Assembly (NCBI GenBank): GCA_009767595.1
Contig: VSDK01011610.1
Coordinates: 235,594-299,593 of the forward strand
DNA: 64,000 bases
From: Symbiodinium kawagutii
Lineage: Eukaryota; Sar; Dinophyceae; Suessiales; Symbiodiniaceae
Reading direction: 5' to 3'
Part shown: in pieces, positions 21,495 to 33,293 of the stretch
Position numbering within the stretch: the first letter of the stretch is position 1
How the letters are laid out: every line of letters starts with the position of its first letter
Notes under the pieces: model-generated
Database searches by the model: none
The model's input: only the letters and a program-made list of their open reading frames with translations
Told to the model about the DNA's origin: nothing
Program-made: the position numbers and the translations under genes

Positions 21495-24400
21495 GAGGGG
21501 TTCCTGAAACCAAACTTCACCACTCAGCATCAGCCTGTGACGGAATCCACCGTGAAGTTGCAGCAGCAACAAGTCGTCGGCATGTTCCGTCGACCCAGCG
21601 ACTTGACGTTCGCATGGGAATGCCACGGGGGCAAGGCATGGCCGGCCCAACCGGAAGATCTGGAGCAACAAGAGGCTGGCGGGTGGTTTTGAAGCAAAGT
21701 TGTTATCCCGTAATACTTGGAATGGTTGGTTGGTTGATTATACAACTGTATATGATGTCCTTATATGATGTCCTTGGGAAGGGCTAAAACCACTAGCCAG
21801 AAGCGTGTTTCATCGGGTCCTTTGAGGATGTGTTGGCCATGATGTGTGATGCACCTGTGTGAGACATTTCTCGCCAATCTTATTGGATGGTCATCTTTAG
21901 TTTAGTGTTTGCTGCAACTCTGCGCGGACCGTTCAGCAAAACACAGAGACTGCCACACTCCAAGCTTATCAAAAAGATGAAAAAGGTTGAGGGTCTAGAG
22001 ACTTGACCAGTGGCTGACAAAAGAGCCTAGTGCCTTTCATGGAATTCTTGGTATTTCTTGGTTGCTATGAAGTAATTACTCTGAATCTTGGGTCCAAGTG
22101 GCAACCATGCAGGTCTTGGTTGCGGCCCAGGTCAACGGTTGATCTCTGCTTTCTATGATAGCTGCCACGCGTCTGGTTTTGCAACTGATGAATACCAGTC
22201 ACTTCTCCAGGCCCGTGTGGGCTGCAGTGTTGGCTGCAGGTTTTCCGCACATTGTCAATTGCTAATAGTAGAACATGTAGAACCGATCCTCGATACGTTA
22301 TGGACATTTCTCACTTGCGTTTGGTTTACCGCTGTTCCTGCTAAGAATCACACACACAGCAGGAGTGTGGCGCAAAGGGCAATAATTCTGCGAGCTGCTA
22401 CGCTCGATTTCCAGGCGCAGGGATGTATGGGTGCACAGTCGGTAAGGAGGTCGAGTCAGATTTAGGTCATTCGTAGCTGGTGGGGAAGCGGAGTAAAGAT
22501 TTGGGTCGTTTGGAAGGGCTGGGATTGTTCGTCGAGACAAGCTGCTTGCAACTCATTTGGTTGCTATATATAAATGCAATCATCCTGGGGCAGATATGTA
22601 AAAATCTAAGCATTGAACAATACAGCGTAGTCTATCTATCCCCTTGCCAATAACCCCTATAAAATCAGGGGACCCAGGTGCTCTATAAACTGATTCTTTA
22701 TAGATTTTCTGGGGGTCGAAGTCGACCCTGTTGTTGGTGCTCTGATTTTGTTTTGGCACCCTGTTTCTGGTTTTATCTCAAATCCTGCCCCTACCCATGT
22801 GGTCTGAATTTATTTAATACCAAGGGGTCCTGATTTTATAGCAGTATCCTTTCCATGGTGATAGGCACAGAGGGTCTGATTCCATAGGCATCTCATGCCA
22901 ACCAGATTGCCATGTACTGTATCAATTTTGTAGCCCATGTATTTCAGGATGGTCACTGCATGTAATTCCAGGTTTTCACTAGCGCCTTTGCTCAAGACTG
23001 AAGGATGTTGAAGGATGTTGAAGGTAGGATTAGTATGGAGAAGTTTGGACTAGTATAGATTTTATTAGATGATATTAGATGAATATAGATGATGTTAGAA
23101 TATATTAGATGGATTGAGATGGTATGATAAATTGTGATAAATCATGATAAATCTATTTAAATCTTCTGGCATCTTCTGCAAATAAAATTGTTTGCTCCAA
23201 GTTTTTTGCTATAGAATCAAAGCCCAAGGATTTTGCTAGGAGTGTATGTTTTTTTGTTTGTTTTTTGTTTTTATCTTTCGAGGAAAAAAAGGCCTTAATT
23301 TGCCCCCCCTGTTGCTCATTTTGTAGGCTGAATTTTCGGGATCGAGCCTGTTCAATTTTGACCAATAGCCTCTGATTCTGTAGGCCTGCAGACTCAAGCA
23401 CCCTGAATCTATAGGCTGGCAAAAGTGTATTTTCATATTGGTTTACTATAATTTTGGAACCGTTGGATCACACCCCCCAATTGGCAAGAGTATGTCTATC
23501 TACTCCAGGATGTCTATATTTGCCTATATGTCAACATTGCGTGATTGTGTACTCCAGGTCGTTCGACTACACATTCTTTAGCCTCCATACCCAAGTATGA
23601 CATGAGTTGGTCACTAGCTTTGTTGGAAATGTCAGCCTCCAACTGCCGACTTCCATGACTTGTTTGTTTGCGGCCCAAGCAGCACATCCACCAAGGCATT
23701 GCTGGCTGCATGTCTCGGATGCTCACGGGCTCATTTTGCGCCGAGACGCAGGAGGGCCAAACATCCTTTGACGGTGGCAAGGTGCACGACTCAGAGATGT
23801 TGTCCTCGAACCATCCAGCTGTTCGCTGCTGGAAACCTCTGTAGTTGGCTCAGAGTTCCTGGTCGCAGTCGCCCATGGGTCAGCACCTGCGATGTTACAG
23901 CCACATCTCCTTGCGGTGCATCAGATTTCTGGATGAGTCTCGTGTTTCATAGTATTTCATGGTATTTGGTTTGTGTCTTAGTTTGGTCTATCGAAGTGAC
24001 CTCGTATCATAAATGTTTGTTGTTTGCAAACATGGCTTTCATTCGCAACGTGGCCTTGTATAGAACAATATGGGAATAGATTTGGTTGCCCCGGTGCATT
24101 ATAGAACAAACAACAGCAATACAGTAGCACGTTCATACATTCTATATGTACAATGTCTGAGAATGTCCAGGTTGGTTTGGATTGGTGCCAATCAAATATG
24201 TCGCTGTAACATGGTCTCAGAGGAATTAAGCTTATAAGATGTCTTACTGTGTCATATTCCGGTACTTCGTATATGACGTCATCATTACACTAGGCTCGCG
24301 CAGCATCATATTGCCACATTTGTTCTATCTTGCTATTTCTGGCATTGAGAAGTTTTAGCGCGGTCTGTTACGCTAAGCTTTATATAGCGTGTTGGTGCTG

Positions 24401-27400
24401 CCAATCACAGCATGGCGTTCATGAACCTACCACTGAACCTACCTTGCTAAGTTTGAGGTTATCATCATCCACGTTTGAATGCCTTGAAACCACTACAGTC
24501 GAGGACTACACCAGGTTTGCATAGGTTTCCTTCTAAGTGTGAGGGGTGGACTATGGATATCTACCAATCACCCTGAGAAGACAAACCACGGTAGACGGCA
24601 GCTGCGTGCTTTCTTTGACGACAGTCCCATGCCCCTTCACCTACTAAGTAGGACACAAAATGGAGGTTGAAGCTAGAGTGCTGGACTCCTGTTGGATGAA
24701 TTTGGATGATTCCAATGATAAGCAATCCCCAAGGCCAAGCAGTGTGAAGGTTTGAAAGTTTTCATAGGATATCCCGGGGGGTGAACTGCCTTCAGAATCC
24801 ATTTCTCTTGACAGGCACACCTGAAAGAGGCCTTGGCCATGGTCAAGGACTCTGGAGACATGGTGAGTGCTGGGCCGCTCATGTTGCTAACCGTTTCTAA
24901 CCCATGGGAGCAGCGGTTTCAATGTTTAGGATCAGCTGAACCCAATCCATTCATCACCAAGCAGCGCTGACTGCACTGACTTCACAAACTGATCACCATT
25001 GATCCTCCTTGGTAGCTTCTAGGGGGTTCGACCCTCACCCCTACCAACCAACAAGGATACCATTGATTGTTTGGAAATAGCTCCCGGACGCACCGGGGAG
25101 CTCACGAGGTGACAGGCGTTCGGCACATTTGACACCTACCGTGCGACTCGCAGGAGATGACATTCGTGGGGCTGACCGAGTACTGGGATTTGTCAATTTG
25201 CTTGTTTCAGCGAATGCGTGACGCTCAGCCTCCCAGATGTGTCAATCTCATTGAAGGCTTTTGCTTGCATTTGGAGATGCGTCTATGAATCAACGATGAT
25301 CTTTGAGCGCAGTCTCAAAACATATGATTAGAACGTTTTTTGATGGATCTACAGATGCAATTTGTATCAATTTGTTGGAAGAGTTGTCCGTTGCCAGAAC
25401 TCATGAAATCCTGTGGCATCCATATTTTCGAAATCCTGTGGCATCCATATTTTTCGAAACCTTTACCAGGTTATCGATTCCACATGCAATCATGCAATCA
25501 TGCTGGGGGTAGAGTCACTGATTGTCATCACAGACATGCCTTCTCCTGGTCATGGCAAGGTTTGGTGGGACGGTGAACGCAGCGCAACTGGTGGATTTTC
25601 ATGAGGAGGGGCATGGCACAACTTTGCACCTGCTTCATCATGTTTTGCTCCTTCTTTTTCACCGTTTACGTGGGGCCTTTTGGGCGATCGCAACAATGGC
25701 GCCATACGTGCGACTTCTAATGCGAAGTCTTCTCATCAGGTGTGTCATCTGCCTTAGGCTGGTTTCATGAGTGCCCCTTAACCGGCTCAACTGGTTTCGC
25801 AGTATGCAGTATGCCTTTGGTAGAAGCCTGTTGCAAGTGGCAGTTGGTTCGCCCTTTAGGGTGAAATTGGTGATGCCCTGATGATCAAAACCTCCAAGGA
25901 CGGACTCCAATGCTTGGGGTTCATAAGTGCCTTGAAGATGGGCAGTTTGGGCCTTGGGATTCAATCGAAGGGAAAGTGCTTGAAACATGCCGGAAACTCC
26001 GGTCCAAGAGACTGTTTAAAGATCCCTGCACATATATCCTCTAGGGTATCATTTGGGCCCCTCCCAAACATGTAGGGGGATGTTTAACGATTTTCAAGGG
26101 TCTCCTATAAATGCTCCCATCAGCTGTGAAGCCTGAGGTTGAGCCCCACAGTTTCAACTGGGTTCAGAAGCCAAGCATGAACTAACCTGGTTGATCCTGG
26201 TTGTCAATCTAGCTAAGTCAATCTATAAAACTTAGCTGAGTGGGTGGCATCACTTTCTGAAGTCACGGCTGTGCCAGGGATATTCTCATCAAGATGAGCT
26301 CTACGATGAATCGCAGCTCATGGGTTTTGTAGATGAGGCGCTGGAGCATCCAGAGCTGTGATGCAAGAACCACAACAAAGGGATGGGACGGGATGGGCAT
26401 TGGTCACAACCAAGGATCTAATAAAGCAGTAGGTGAATAGTCCTCGGGAAAAAAGAAGTGTTTGTCATCTATGGTTCGCCAGGGGTACAGGGGACCCTCA
26501 GCCATGTGATCATCATGATAGCAGTTGGTTGCCCAACAGTGCGGCAAAGGGCACGACTCTGGGGTGTCCTCATAGGTCATGGGGGCATAGTTGAATTGAA
26601 GTAATTGGCACGCCAACATTGGGAATCAAAGAAGCTGCTCTTCAAAAATTGGCCTGGAATTCTTGACCCCTTCTCTTCGCTATGAAATTGCAGATGTTGG
26701 AAAAGCAGACCGGGCAGACTTCGATGGCTATGAAGGGGGAAAAGGGTAAGTAGATAGTGACGTTGCCAGGGACATTGATGGTTTCTCAAGGGAACCCCCA
26801 AAAATGGTTTGTCATGTTGGCCTGTCTGAAAAACATAAAAACATATATCATTTTGATGAGATTATTTTGGATCCTCGCAGGGCCAGTCCCAAATGTACTT
26901 CAGCTCACTCCAGCTAAAGTTGCACTGCCAGCCGGGACTTTTTGACACCGAGTCAGCGCCACTTTCCCCAGTCAACAAGGCATTTTCCGATAAGCCCTGT
27001 TGCTTTTATGGTAATTGCACAGCTGTAGTATAGAGGTGTCCGCGAAGTATTTATGCATGTCATGTTGGCAATTTCATTGTTCTTTGTGCAGAATTTAATC
27101 GCAATGCCTTTTCTGTATTCCTACTTAATGTGATTCTGTTTGAGTGGGCCACTTGCTCGCCCTTAGCCCAGCTGAACCCCCCGGGATGGCGATGGAGAGA
27201 GCGAGAGAGAGAGGGAGATTGCTATTGGATGATTTGGGGGCATTCCCTTTTTAAGAAACCACAATATTTCCAATTGCACTTCTTGCTCGTCGATTTGACA
27301 GAGGCAGCTTCACCCAGTCTCATATGTGCATCTCTTTTTGCTCTTTCACCATGTTCAAATCAGCACCTGCTATCCAACCGGCCACAACCATCATGTTATT

Positions 27401-28028
27401 GCTGAATCTGCCATCACGTTGAGCCGTACGGGGACGTTTGGCAAAGTTTGCTGAAACTTCCCAAGGCTTGACTTTCCCTTTCCACTGGTGGGAGGGACTA
27501 TGCCATGCTAAGCGAACCAGTGAAACAAGGAGCCAACCCGACATCAACCAACCAGCCAGCCAAACAACGAATCCAAGTGCTGTGATATAGTTCTTCAATC
27601 TCTACAAGCCCAATTATAGTTGTACGCCTAATTGTGGTAATATAGTTTGTAACCCAATTAGTTGTACCTAATCCAACAGGATTATTGACCTACAACAATC
27701 TCTTGCTACAACTTATTAATTTAGTTTTAACTAACAGGGTAGATTGTTGTTTGCAATCCCACCTGCAATCTCTACTATAGTTGCAATAAGGTTCTACAAT
27801 CTCTACTATAGTTATTGTTGTCACTAATCCAAATAACAAAAGCTACACCTTATTATTAGTGATATTTATATAGATAACTAATCTGGATAGTAACTATAGA
27901 GTTATTGTTGAATAAGGTTCGACAATCTCTACAATGTCTTGTTCAGCTCTTGTTCTGCCCTGGGCTTATCGCCAGGTGGACGAATCCATCTACCGCGCTG
28001 CATCGGAACGCTTTCAAGAGCTCTTAAA
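21495..28028 (+). CDS. Sulfotransferase-like protein, at least five exons
   Basis: Dinoflagellates have a large family of Golgi-type sulfotransferase-like proteins. Exon 21495-21674 carries VVGMFRRPSD (family R-x-P block where the sulfate donor binds). Exon 23696-23781 reads CMSRMLTGSFCAE, 24815-24862 AHLKEALAMVKDSGDM (acceptor ttgacag, donor gtgagt), and 25154-25217 EMTFVGLTEYWDLSICLFQR, the most typical block. Exon 27976-28028 reads VDESIYRAASERFQELL, as at the family carboxy end. The three middle exons join at phase 0. A possible exon at about 26881 is open in two frames and unassigned. The 5' PSB-loop exon and the stop were not found. Assignment rests on remembered motif order, not on a search. 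A GC donor ends the first exon. Confidence 0.65.
22650..23440. repeat. Dispersed CTGATT-TATAGGC motif cluster
   Basis: At least six copies, in both orientations, of a degenerate CTGATTNTATAGGC word (for example near 22660, 22690, 22830, 22868, 23210, 23365 and 23403) inside the intron between sulfotransferase-like exons. The minus open frame at 23153-23422 is made of this repeat and a T-rich run. A loose ATTAGATGATATTAGATG repeat lies at 23060-23115. Confidence 0.45.
25405..25455. repeat. 25-bp tandem duplication
   Basis: GAAATCCTGTGGCATCCATA plus TTTTC occurs twice back to back with one extra T in the second copy. Confidence 0.9.
27163..27210 (+). mobile_element. Family D SINE-like 3' end
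   Basis: TTAGCCCAGCTGAACC, a C-rich bridge, then GGATGGCGATGGAGAGAG with a (GA)n tail. It matches the 3' ends of the copies at 42475-42513 and 43815-43920. No target duplication found here. Confidence 0.6.
27590..27935. repeat. AT-rich block with repeated CAATCTCTAC words
   Basis: CAATCTCTAC recurs at about 27596, 27770, 27802 and 27923, several times followed by TATAGTT, and AAGGTTCTACAATC or AAGGTTCGACAATC appears twice. It is probably a decayed repeat element inside the last visible intron of the sulfotransferase-like gene. Confidence 0.5.
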
Positions 28029-28650
28029 GTGCCTGGGATCCGTGGTGGGATCCGGCAGAGACATGGGAAAAGTATGGAAAACTCGAGGAAAACATGGGAA
28101 ACTCAGGGAAAACTGGCGAAATGATGGAGGTCTGACTGAGGTTCAATCAGTTCTAGTAGCTGTTCTTGTGTGGGAAAAGTTCATGGACATGGCCAACTCA
28201 GAACTGAGATGATAGCGGTCTAGCTACAAGGTCTCATCCGCCAGTGTAGTGGTGGTGACTGTGGTGAGGGCTGTCGATTTAACAAGTATATTCAAGCATT
28301 TAGTTTACAGCTCGAATTGCTTTCAGACTGAAGAAACAGATAGAAACGGCGTTTCCTCAAATGGGGACTCATCTAGTATTGATCACGTTTAGATTGTCTA
28401 GTAGTAAAACGGCAATTTTGGGAGGTTTTAGAAACCATTCGTAGATCTTACAAGTGGTTGGTTTGCAATTGCTCTAAGTTACTCAATGATTACCACTAGA
28501 TACTAGGGGCTTCACATTTGAAGCAAGCCTACCAATCTTGTCCTAACAGCAGAGCTGAGGGGGTGAACTCCAGGCAGGCTAGTTGACCAATTTGGGCGCC
28601 ACTTGGTAGTTGTGCTGCAGTCCACTGTACAAGCGAAGTTTACAATTGGT

Positions 28651-28745
28651 GAGGGTTCCTTAGGTTGGGGTTAGGGTTGCTTGGGGGTGATTAGGTTAGG
28701 TTTAGGGTTGCTTGGGGTTGATCAGGATAGGTTTAGGGTTGATTG
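28651..28745 (+). repeat. Interstitial TTTAGGG-like tandem repeat
   Basis: Three degenerate units of about 31 bp, each with GGTTTAGGGTTGCTTGGGG or a close variant. TTTAGGG is the telomere repeat type of dinoflagellates and plants; here it is internal and degenerate. Confidence 0.6.
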
Positions 28746-28796
28746 GTTGATTGGGACCGAAGGTCAATTGTGCTCGCTTTGGTCAATCTGTTCAAG

Positions 28797-29136
28797 GACC
28801 TACATCAGCCCCGACTACTCTGAATGCAGGGCTCTGGTGCAATCTGCCAACCGCTTGCTGCTCGCTGCATTGGTGGTTTTGGGAGGGCTCGGAGCAGTTG
28901 GGGATGTTCTCTGGGAATCGCTGATCAAAGATCATCACAGTTGGATTGGGTGTTGGTTGATTGCTAGCTGCTAACAATGGTCGATTAGATAAGATTGCGC
29001 TTGTAAACCAGCCATTGATGCTGACGACTTGCTCCAAGAGGAAGAGCATCAGACCCAGACTCCAAGCAGCCAGCAGCCCAGTGTGATGCTATTTCCCGAC
29101 ATCTCATTGGATATGCCAAAGAAGATAGTGCTGTAG
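28797..29136 (+). CDS. Unknown protein, last two exons, possible membrane segment
   Basis: Exon from 28797 (acceptor ttcaag) reads ISPDYSECRALVQSANRLL and runs into the apolar LLLAALVVLGGLGAVG, a possible membrane helix. Exon 29012-29136 (acceptor aaccag) reads AIDADDLLQEEEHQTQTPSS then PDISLDMPKKIVL and a TAG stop. A GA donor after CTCG at about 28895 would join them in phase. I recognise no family; the tail is acidic and glutamine-rich. It follows the sulfotransferase-like gene on the same strand and could be a separate gene or its true carboxy end. Confidence 0.5.
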
Positions 29137-29394
29137 CTACGCCTGAGTAAAATCCAAGCACATGGTGTGAAATTATGAAGGCCATGTAAAAGCCTAATTT
29201 GAGAGGTGCACACCTCTCAACGAATATGTATTTATTTATGTGCGCAGCCATTTGTTTGTGCTCACTTGCCTGCACACTCGCATGCAGATATAGATAGATA
29301 TATATATATACATATACCGATGCACATGATTGCGCATGCATACTTGCAAAGACAGGTGCTGTGTATATGTTTCTCTCTGTTTGCTATGATAGAA

Positions 29395-29448
29395 CATCTA
29401 TTTATTTATCTATCTATCTATCTATCTATCTGTTTGTCGGTCTGTCTG

Positions 29449-29493
<45 letters not shown>

Positions 29494-29623
29494 AATCTAT
29501 AATCTATCTATCTTTCTTTCTTTCTATCTATCTAGTCTAATCTAATCTAATCTAGTCTAATCTAATCTAATCTAGTCTAGTCTAGTCTAATCTAATCTAT
29601 CTATCTATCTATCTGTCTATCTG

Positions 29624-29668
<45 letters not shown>

Positions 29669-29850
29669 GTTTCTTTCTTTCTGTCTTGCTTTCAATCGAA
29701 TCTATCTAATCTATCTAATCTCTTTAATCTCTCTAATCCACCTAATCTATCCAATCTATCTAATCTATCTTATCTAATCTAAGCTAAGCTAATCTAATCT
29801 AATCGAATCTAATCTAATCTATCTATTTATCTATCTGTATATCTACATGT
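29395..29850. repeat. (TCTA)n / (TCTAA)n compound microsatellite
   Basis: About 450 bp of TCTA, TCTG, TTTC, CTAAT and CTAGT units with several changes of phase between 4- and 5-bp periods. Confidence 0.95.
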
Positions 29851-29902
29851 TTATCTGCCAATAAATTTATCGTCAAATTTGCGCGCATATCCGTACATAT
29901 CA

Positions 29903-30016
29903 CAGTCCCAGTGGTCCACCATGCGCCCCTGCCCAGGAAGGAGATGGCATCACAGACACCGGAGAACTCCTGCTCCTGCGAGGCTGCAGGCGCCTGGGGT
30001 GAAGCTGCTTGGTGAA
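29903..30016 (+). CDS. Candidate terminal exon, unknown
   Basis: The + frame reads VPVVHHAPLPRKEMASQTPE and ends GAWGEAAW before TGA, after an acceptor-like atcacag. The GC-rich stretch stands out between the TCTA array and AT-rich sequence. The opposite strand is also open, so strand is uncertain. Confidence 0.3.
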
Positions 30017-30526
30017 GCGGCACATGTGATGCGAGTTGGCTCGTAGCCTCGTGTTCTTGTGAGTGAGTTGGCTCCTAAAATCTCGTTAACATGTGATATT
30101 TTGTGGATGCCATACGAAGTCTACAGCGTGACGCCCACTTGCCAGTAGCAACGCACCGGCGTTTTGTTGAGCTGTGCAAGCTAGGGGGTGCAAACGCATG
30201 AACATCTGCTGAAAGCATCCCTGTGTTTCCATTTTTTTTGAGAGACCTTTTTTTTCTACATGTGTTTTTTCCTAAGTGCGTCATTGCGCATGCGTTGTTG
30301 ATCCGGTTCTGTCGAGAATACTTGCACCGTGTACCCACAAACCAATTGGTCACCTACTATGCTATACCAACAATTTGCATTATTAGCATTTCTTGGCAAT
30401 GCTTGCCTCATCTTCATCAACCATCAAAAAACATCATCAATCCGCATGAATCTTCAGTCAGGCAACAACCGCCCCTTTCAAAGGGGTGCTAACGGTGCTA
30501 TGGTAGCAGCCGCCGGAGGCCGCGAG

Positions 30527-30650
30527 TGCGGCTTTTCCAGCTCCTTGGGAATGAGTTGTGGCCGCTGTCCCGCCAAGCGATTGAAGTTCAGCTCCTTGGA
30601 TTCCTTGGTGCATTACACCAGGGGCTCATCTGGGAGCTGGTGGGGGGTGG
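30527..30650 (+). CDS. Candidate exon, leucine-rich unknown
   Basis: One + frame reads FQLLGNELWPLSRQAIEVQL then LGFLGALHQGLIWELV. A second + frame is also open but is serine/glycine-rich and less convincing. The clear minus-strand gene starts 250 bp to the right. Confidence 0.35.
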
Positions 30651-30896
30651 CTCATTTGGGGGGTCATGGGGTTCAAGGGTTGGGGGCTTCAGTAGGAGGA
30701 GGCTGGGAGGACGTGGTTTGGCTGTTGAGGAGGAGGCAAAGATCCACCGGTTTTGGAACAGCTGATCCGGTCAACTTGATGACTTGGTAAACCACGAAGG
30801 ATCAAAAAGCCTATAGTGGTTCCTACCCGGGGTAGCTATTAGCTACACTGAGTCAGAGTATCCTCAGGTATTGCGGATCACTAAGGTGCCACAGAT

Positions 30897-33293
30897 TCAG
30901 AGATCGATGGCTTGAACGTCACTTGTGATGAAGAGCATGGGAATTGCCTCGTTGAAGGCAACCTGCGGCCAGACGTCTTCAAATGGACGATGTGACATGC
31001 CCTCGATGGGGCCCCCCATGACATAGGGCGCAACTGCGCTGAACATCCAACAGAGAAGAATAGACTTCAGAGTACTTGGAGGATCATCTCACTTGGTAAG
31101 TGGTTAGCAGGATTTGCTCATGGTTCTTGTTATCAACAAGCATTGAGCCCCCCAAGTTTGTTCAGTCACAGATCCATCGATCCAACTCTTAACAGTCATC
31201 GGCTGAAGATCTCCCGTTGAAACCGAACGTCGTCCATGGCTCGTTCTCGGGCGTCAGCAAGCGAGACTGAAAAATGGAGCGCTGGACCATTTGTAACCAC
31301 TACCTGGCCACTACCTCAATAGGCCTTAATAAGTAGCTGCCTGGGGAAAAAGGTGGCTGATTTTCAGCTTTCTGCTAACTGATACAGTAATTTGATTATT
31401 ATTAGTCACTATCACGGGTAAGATTGAATTTGCTAAAGACCTTTGAAGACCACTTGGGCTTAGAATGACTTGGAGGTTGTTGGGGTGTGATGTAGTGCGG
31501 GTGACAGGTAAATCTCTCCTGGCAAACGTGTGCGTTATATTCAAGATCCTCCGGCCATCCTGACCGAGAAGGAAAATCTTGCACCACCTGGATCTGCCGC
31601 AGTCAGATCGAGCTTGAAGATCTTCACATGCACACAATTGGAACTCACAGCAAAATTCACAGATTTGAGTCGTTGGGGTTATTCACCATTGTTATAGCCA
31701 CACTTCTTACTGCATCATGATTTGAGACAGAACCCATGTGGCCCCTGAGAAGGGACAGCACCAAACCTCTACTCAGGATGCAGGAGCTGTCGAGGGAAGA
31801 CCGATCCCTCGCAATGCAGTCTCCCTGAGCCAAAACCCAACGGAACGACCGGAATCCGACTTGTTGGAAGTTTCCATGCTAAGCTCGGATGCATCACTTG
31901 TCCAAGGGGCGAATCTTACATCACTCTGGGCCATTCTTGACCAGTCATTCTCAGCGGTCACACCAAGTCCATGCCATACCCATCCCTAATCATCCTTTCA
32001 AGCCAGGGCTAGCTGTCCGGCTGGGCCATGGGCAATGTGCCATGTTTGGATCGTTTGGCCCTGTGTGGCCCTCGCAAAAACCAATTCCTGGCACCGATGC
32101 TTGGAGCATGTCAGGTCTAGGGAATTTAATGGTCCAGCAGCTGGAGTACTGGTTGGCTAAGCCTACTGGTTGCTAATCAATGTTGATAAGCACCAAACAT
32201 GGTTTTTCATAGGGATTGAAAATAATCACCACCGAACATGGTTTGGTGATAAATGTTACTAACCAGTTGTAGCATGGTTTTTCATAGGGTTTGAACACCA
32301 ACACAAATCAATCACTATGGTAGATCCAGTTGTTAATCAATCACCATCAGTTTGACCATGCTGGTGATTTACCGTCAAGCATTGGGGTGTGTGAATTTGG
32401 ATCTCCGATTGTCGATGTCGCTCGTGGGAATGTTGCAATGCTTGTGAGCCAGCGAGTAGAATGGGATCGGATCGTTTTTTTGTCGTGGCTCAAGTGGTGA
32501 GACGCGGGTAAGATGCATGGTCAATGAACAATATCCGGCACAGGTTGGAAGAATGGGAAGAATGGCAACCCCTTACCAGGGTAAGGATGGGATTGACCAA
32601 CCATGTGAGATAAATTGCCTGCCATTTTGGATGCTGAGGGACTGAGATCAAGAACGTACCGAACTGGTGCAGGAGTCGACTGAGTCGACCATAGGGATGA
32701 AGGTGTGATCAATGGCTCAGCTGGCAGACGTGGAAGAAGGGCTGCAACTACACACAATCACTTGGTGAGTGATGCAATGGAAAGTGTGTGTTTCCCCATG
32801 AGCTACCCCTGAGCCCTGAATGGATTGCTTCCCTGCAAGACCCATGGCAATGATGGAGGAGCGAAGAAGAGAGGGGTAAGCCTTGCCGAAGCATGACTCC
32901 AACCTTGGAATCCTCAGACCCGATTGCAGACTCATTTCTGTGTGCATATTTTGCGTGAAGGTGCTGTCACTACACTAGATTGTGTCGATACTTGCTACTC
33001 TTGTGGAGCAACCTTTGTTGCAGGATGTTTGCACTGCCTATCATGGCGAGTGTGCAAATGAATTGGTTATGTAGAAGTTGTGATAGCTGTGGCCCAAAGA
33101 TGTAAATTATCATGCGCACTGTCCCAGGAGGATGATGGGAAACTGAGGTAGGGCGTTCATTAATTGTTTCTTTGGGTCATTCATGGTCATTTGATGGTTC
33201 TTTAGCAGCGGTTCANNNNNNNNNNNNNNNNNNNNNNNNNNNAGGAATGCCAATGAAGCCTTCTACATCTTCGATCATGTAGCGCAAAGCCAG
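30897..33293 (-). CDS. Unknown minus-strand gene, several exons
   Basis: The terminal exon 31038-30897 is the strongest: APYVMGGPIEGMSHRPFEDV then WPQVAFNEAIPMLFITSDVQ and a TGA, with an acceptor gatgttcag on the minus strand. Exon 31593-31519 reads IQVVQDFPSRSGWPEDLEYN, bounded by gcggcag and a GA donor. Further minus candidates are about 32740-32600 (PLITPSSLWSTQSTPAPVRY), about 32910-32835 (AYPSLLRSSIIAMGLAGKQS) and 33293-33243 (LALRYMIEDVEGFIGIP after tcccacag), the last cut by the assembly gap. No family is recognised. It is the only convincing gene on this strand, so two strand switches flank it. Exon order is inferred; phases between exons were not all reconciled. Confidence 0.45.
32190..32305. 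repeat. Direct repeat around CATGGTTTTTCATAGGG
   Basis: CATGGTTTTTCATAGGG followed by a TTGAA segment occurs at about 32199 and 32272, with CATGGTTTGGTGAT between. It looks like a decayed mobile element; no ends could be defined. Confidence 0.5.
33216..33242. other. Assembly gap (27 N)
   Basis: A run of 27 N directly abuts the minus-strand exon 33293-33243, so that exon and its donor are incomplete. Confidence 1.

Noticed and set aside
23153-23422. Minus frame with glutamine/lysine-rich reading
   Set aside because: Built from the dispersed CTGATT-TATAGGC words and a T-rich run inside an intron.
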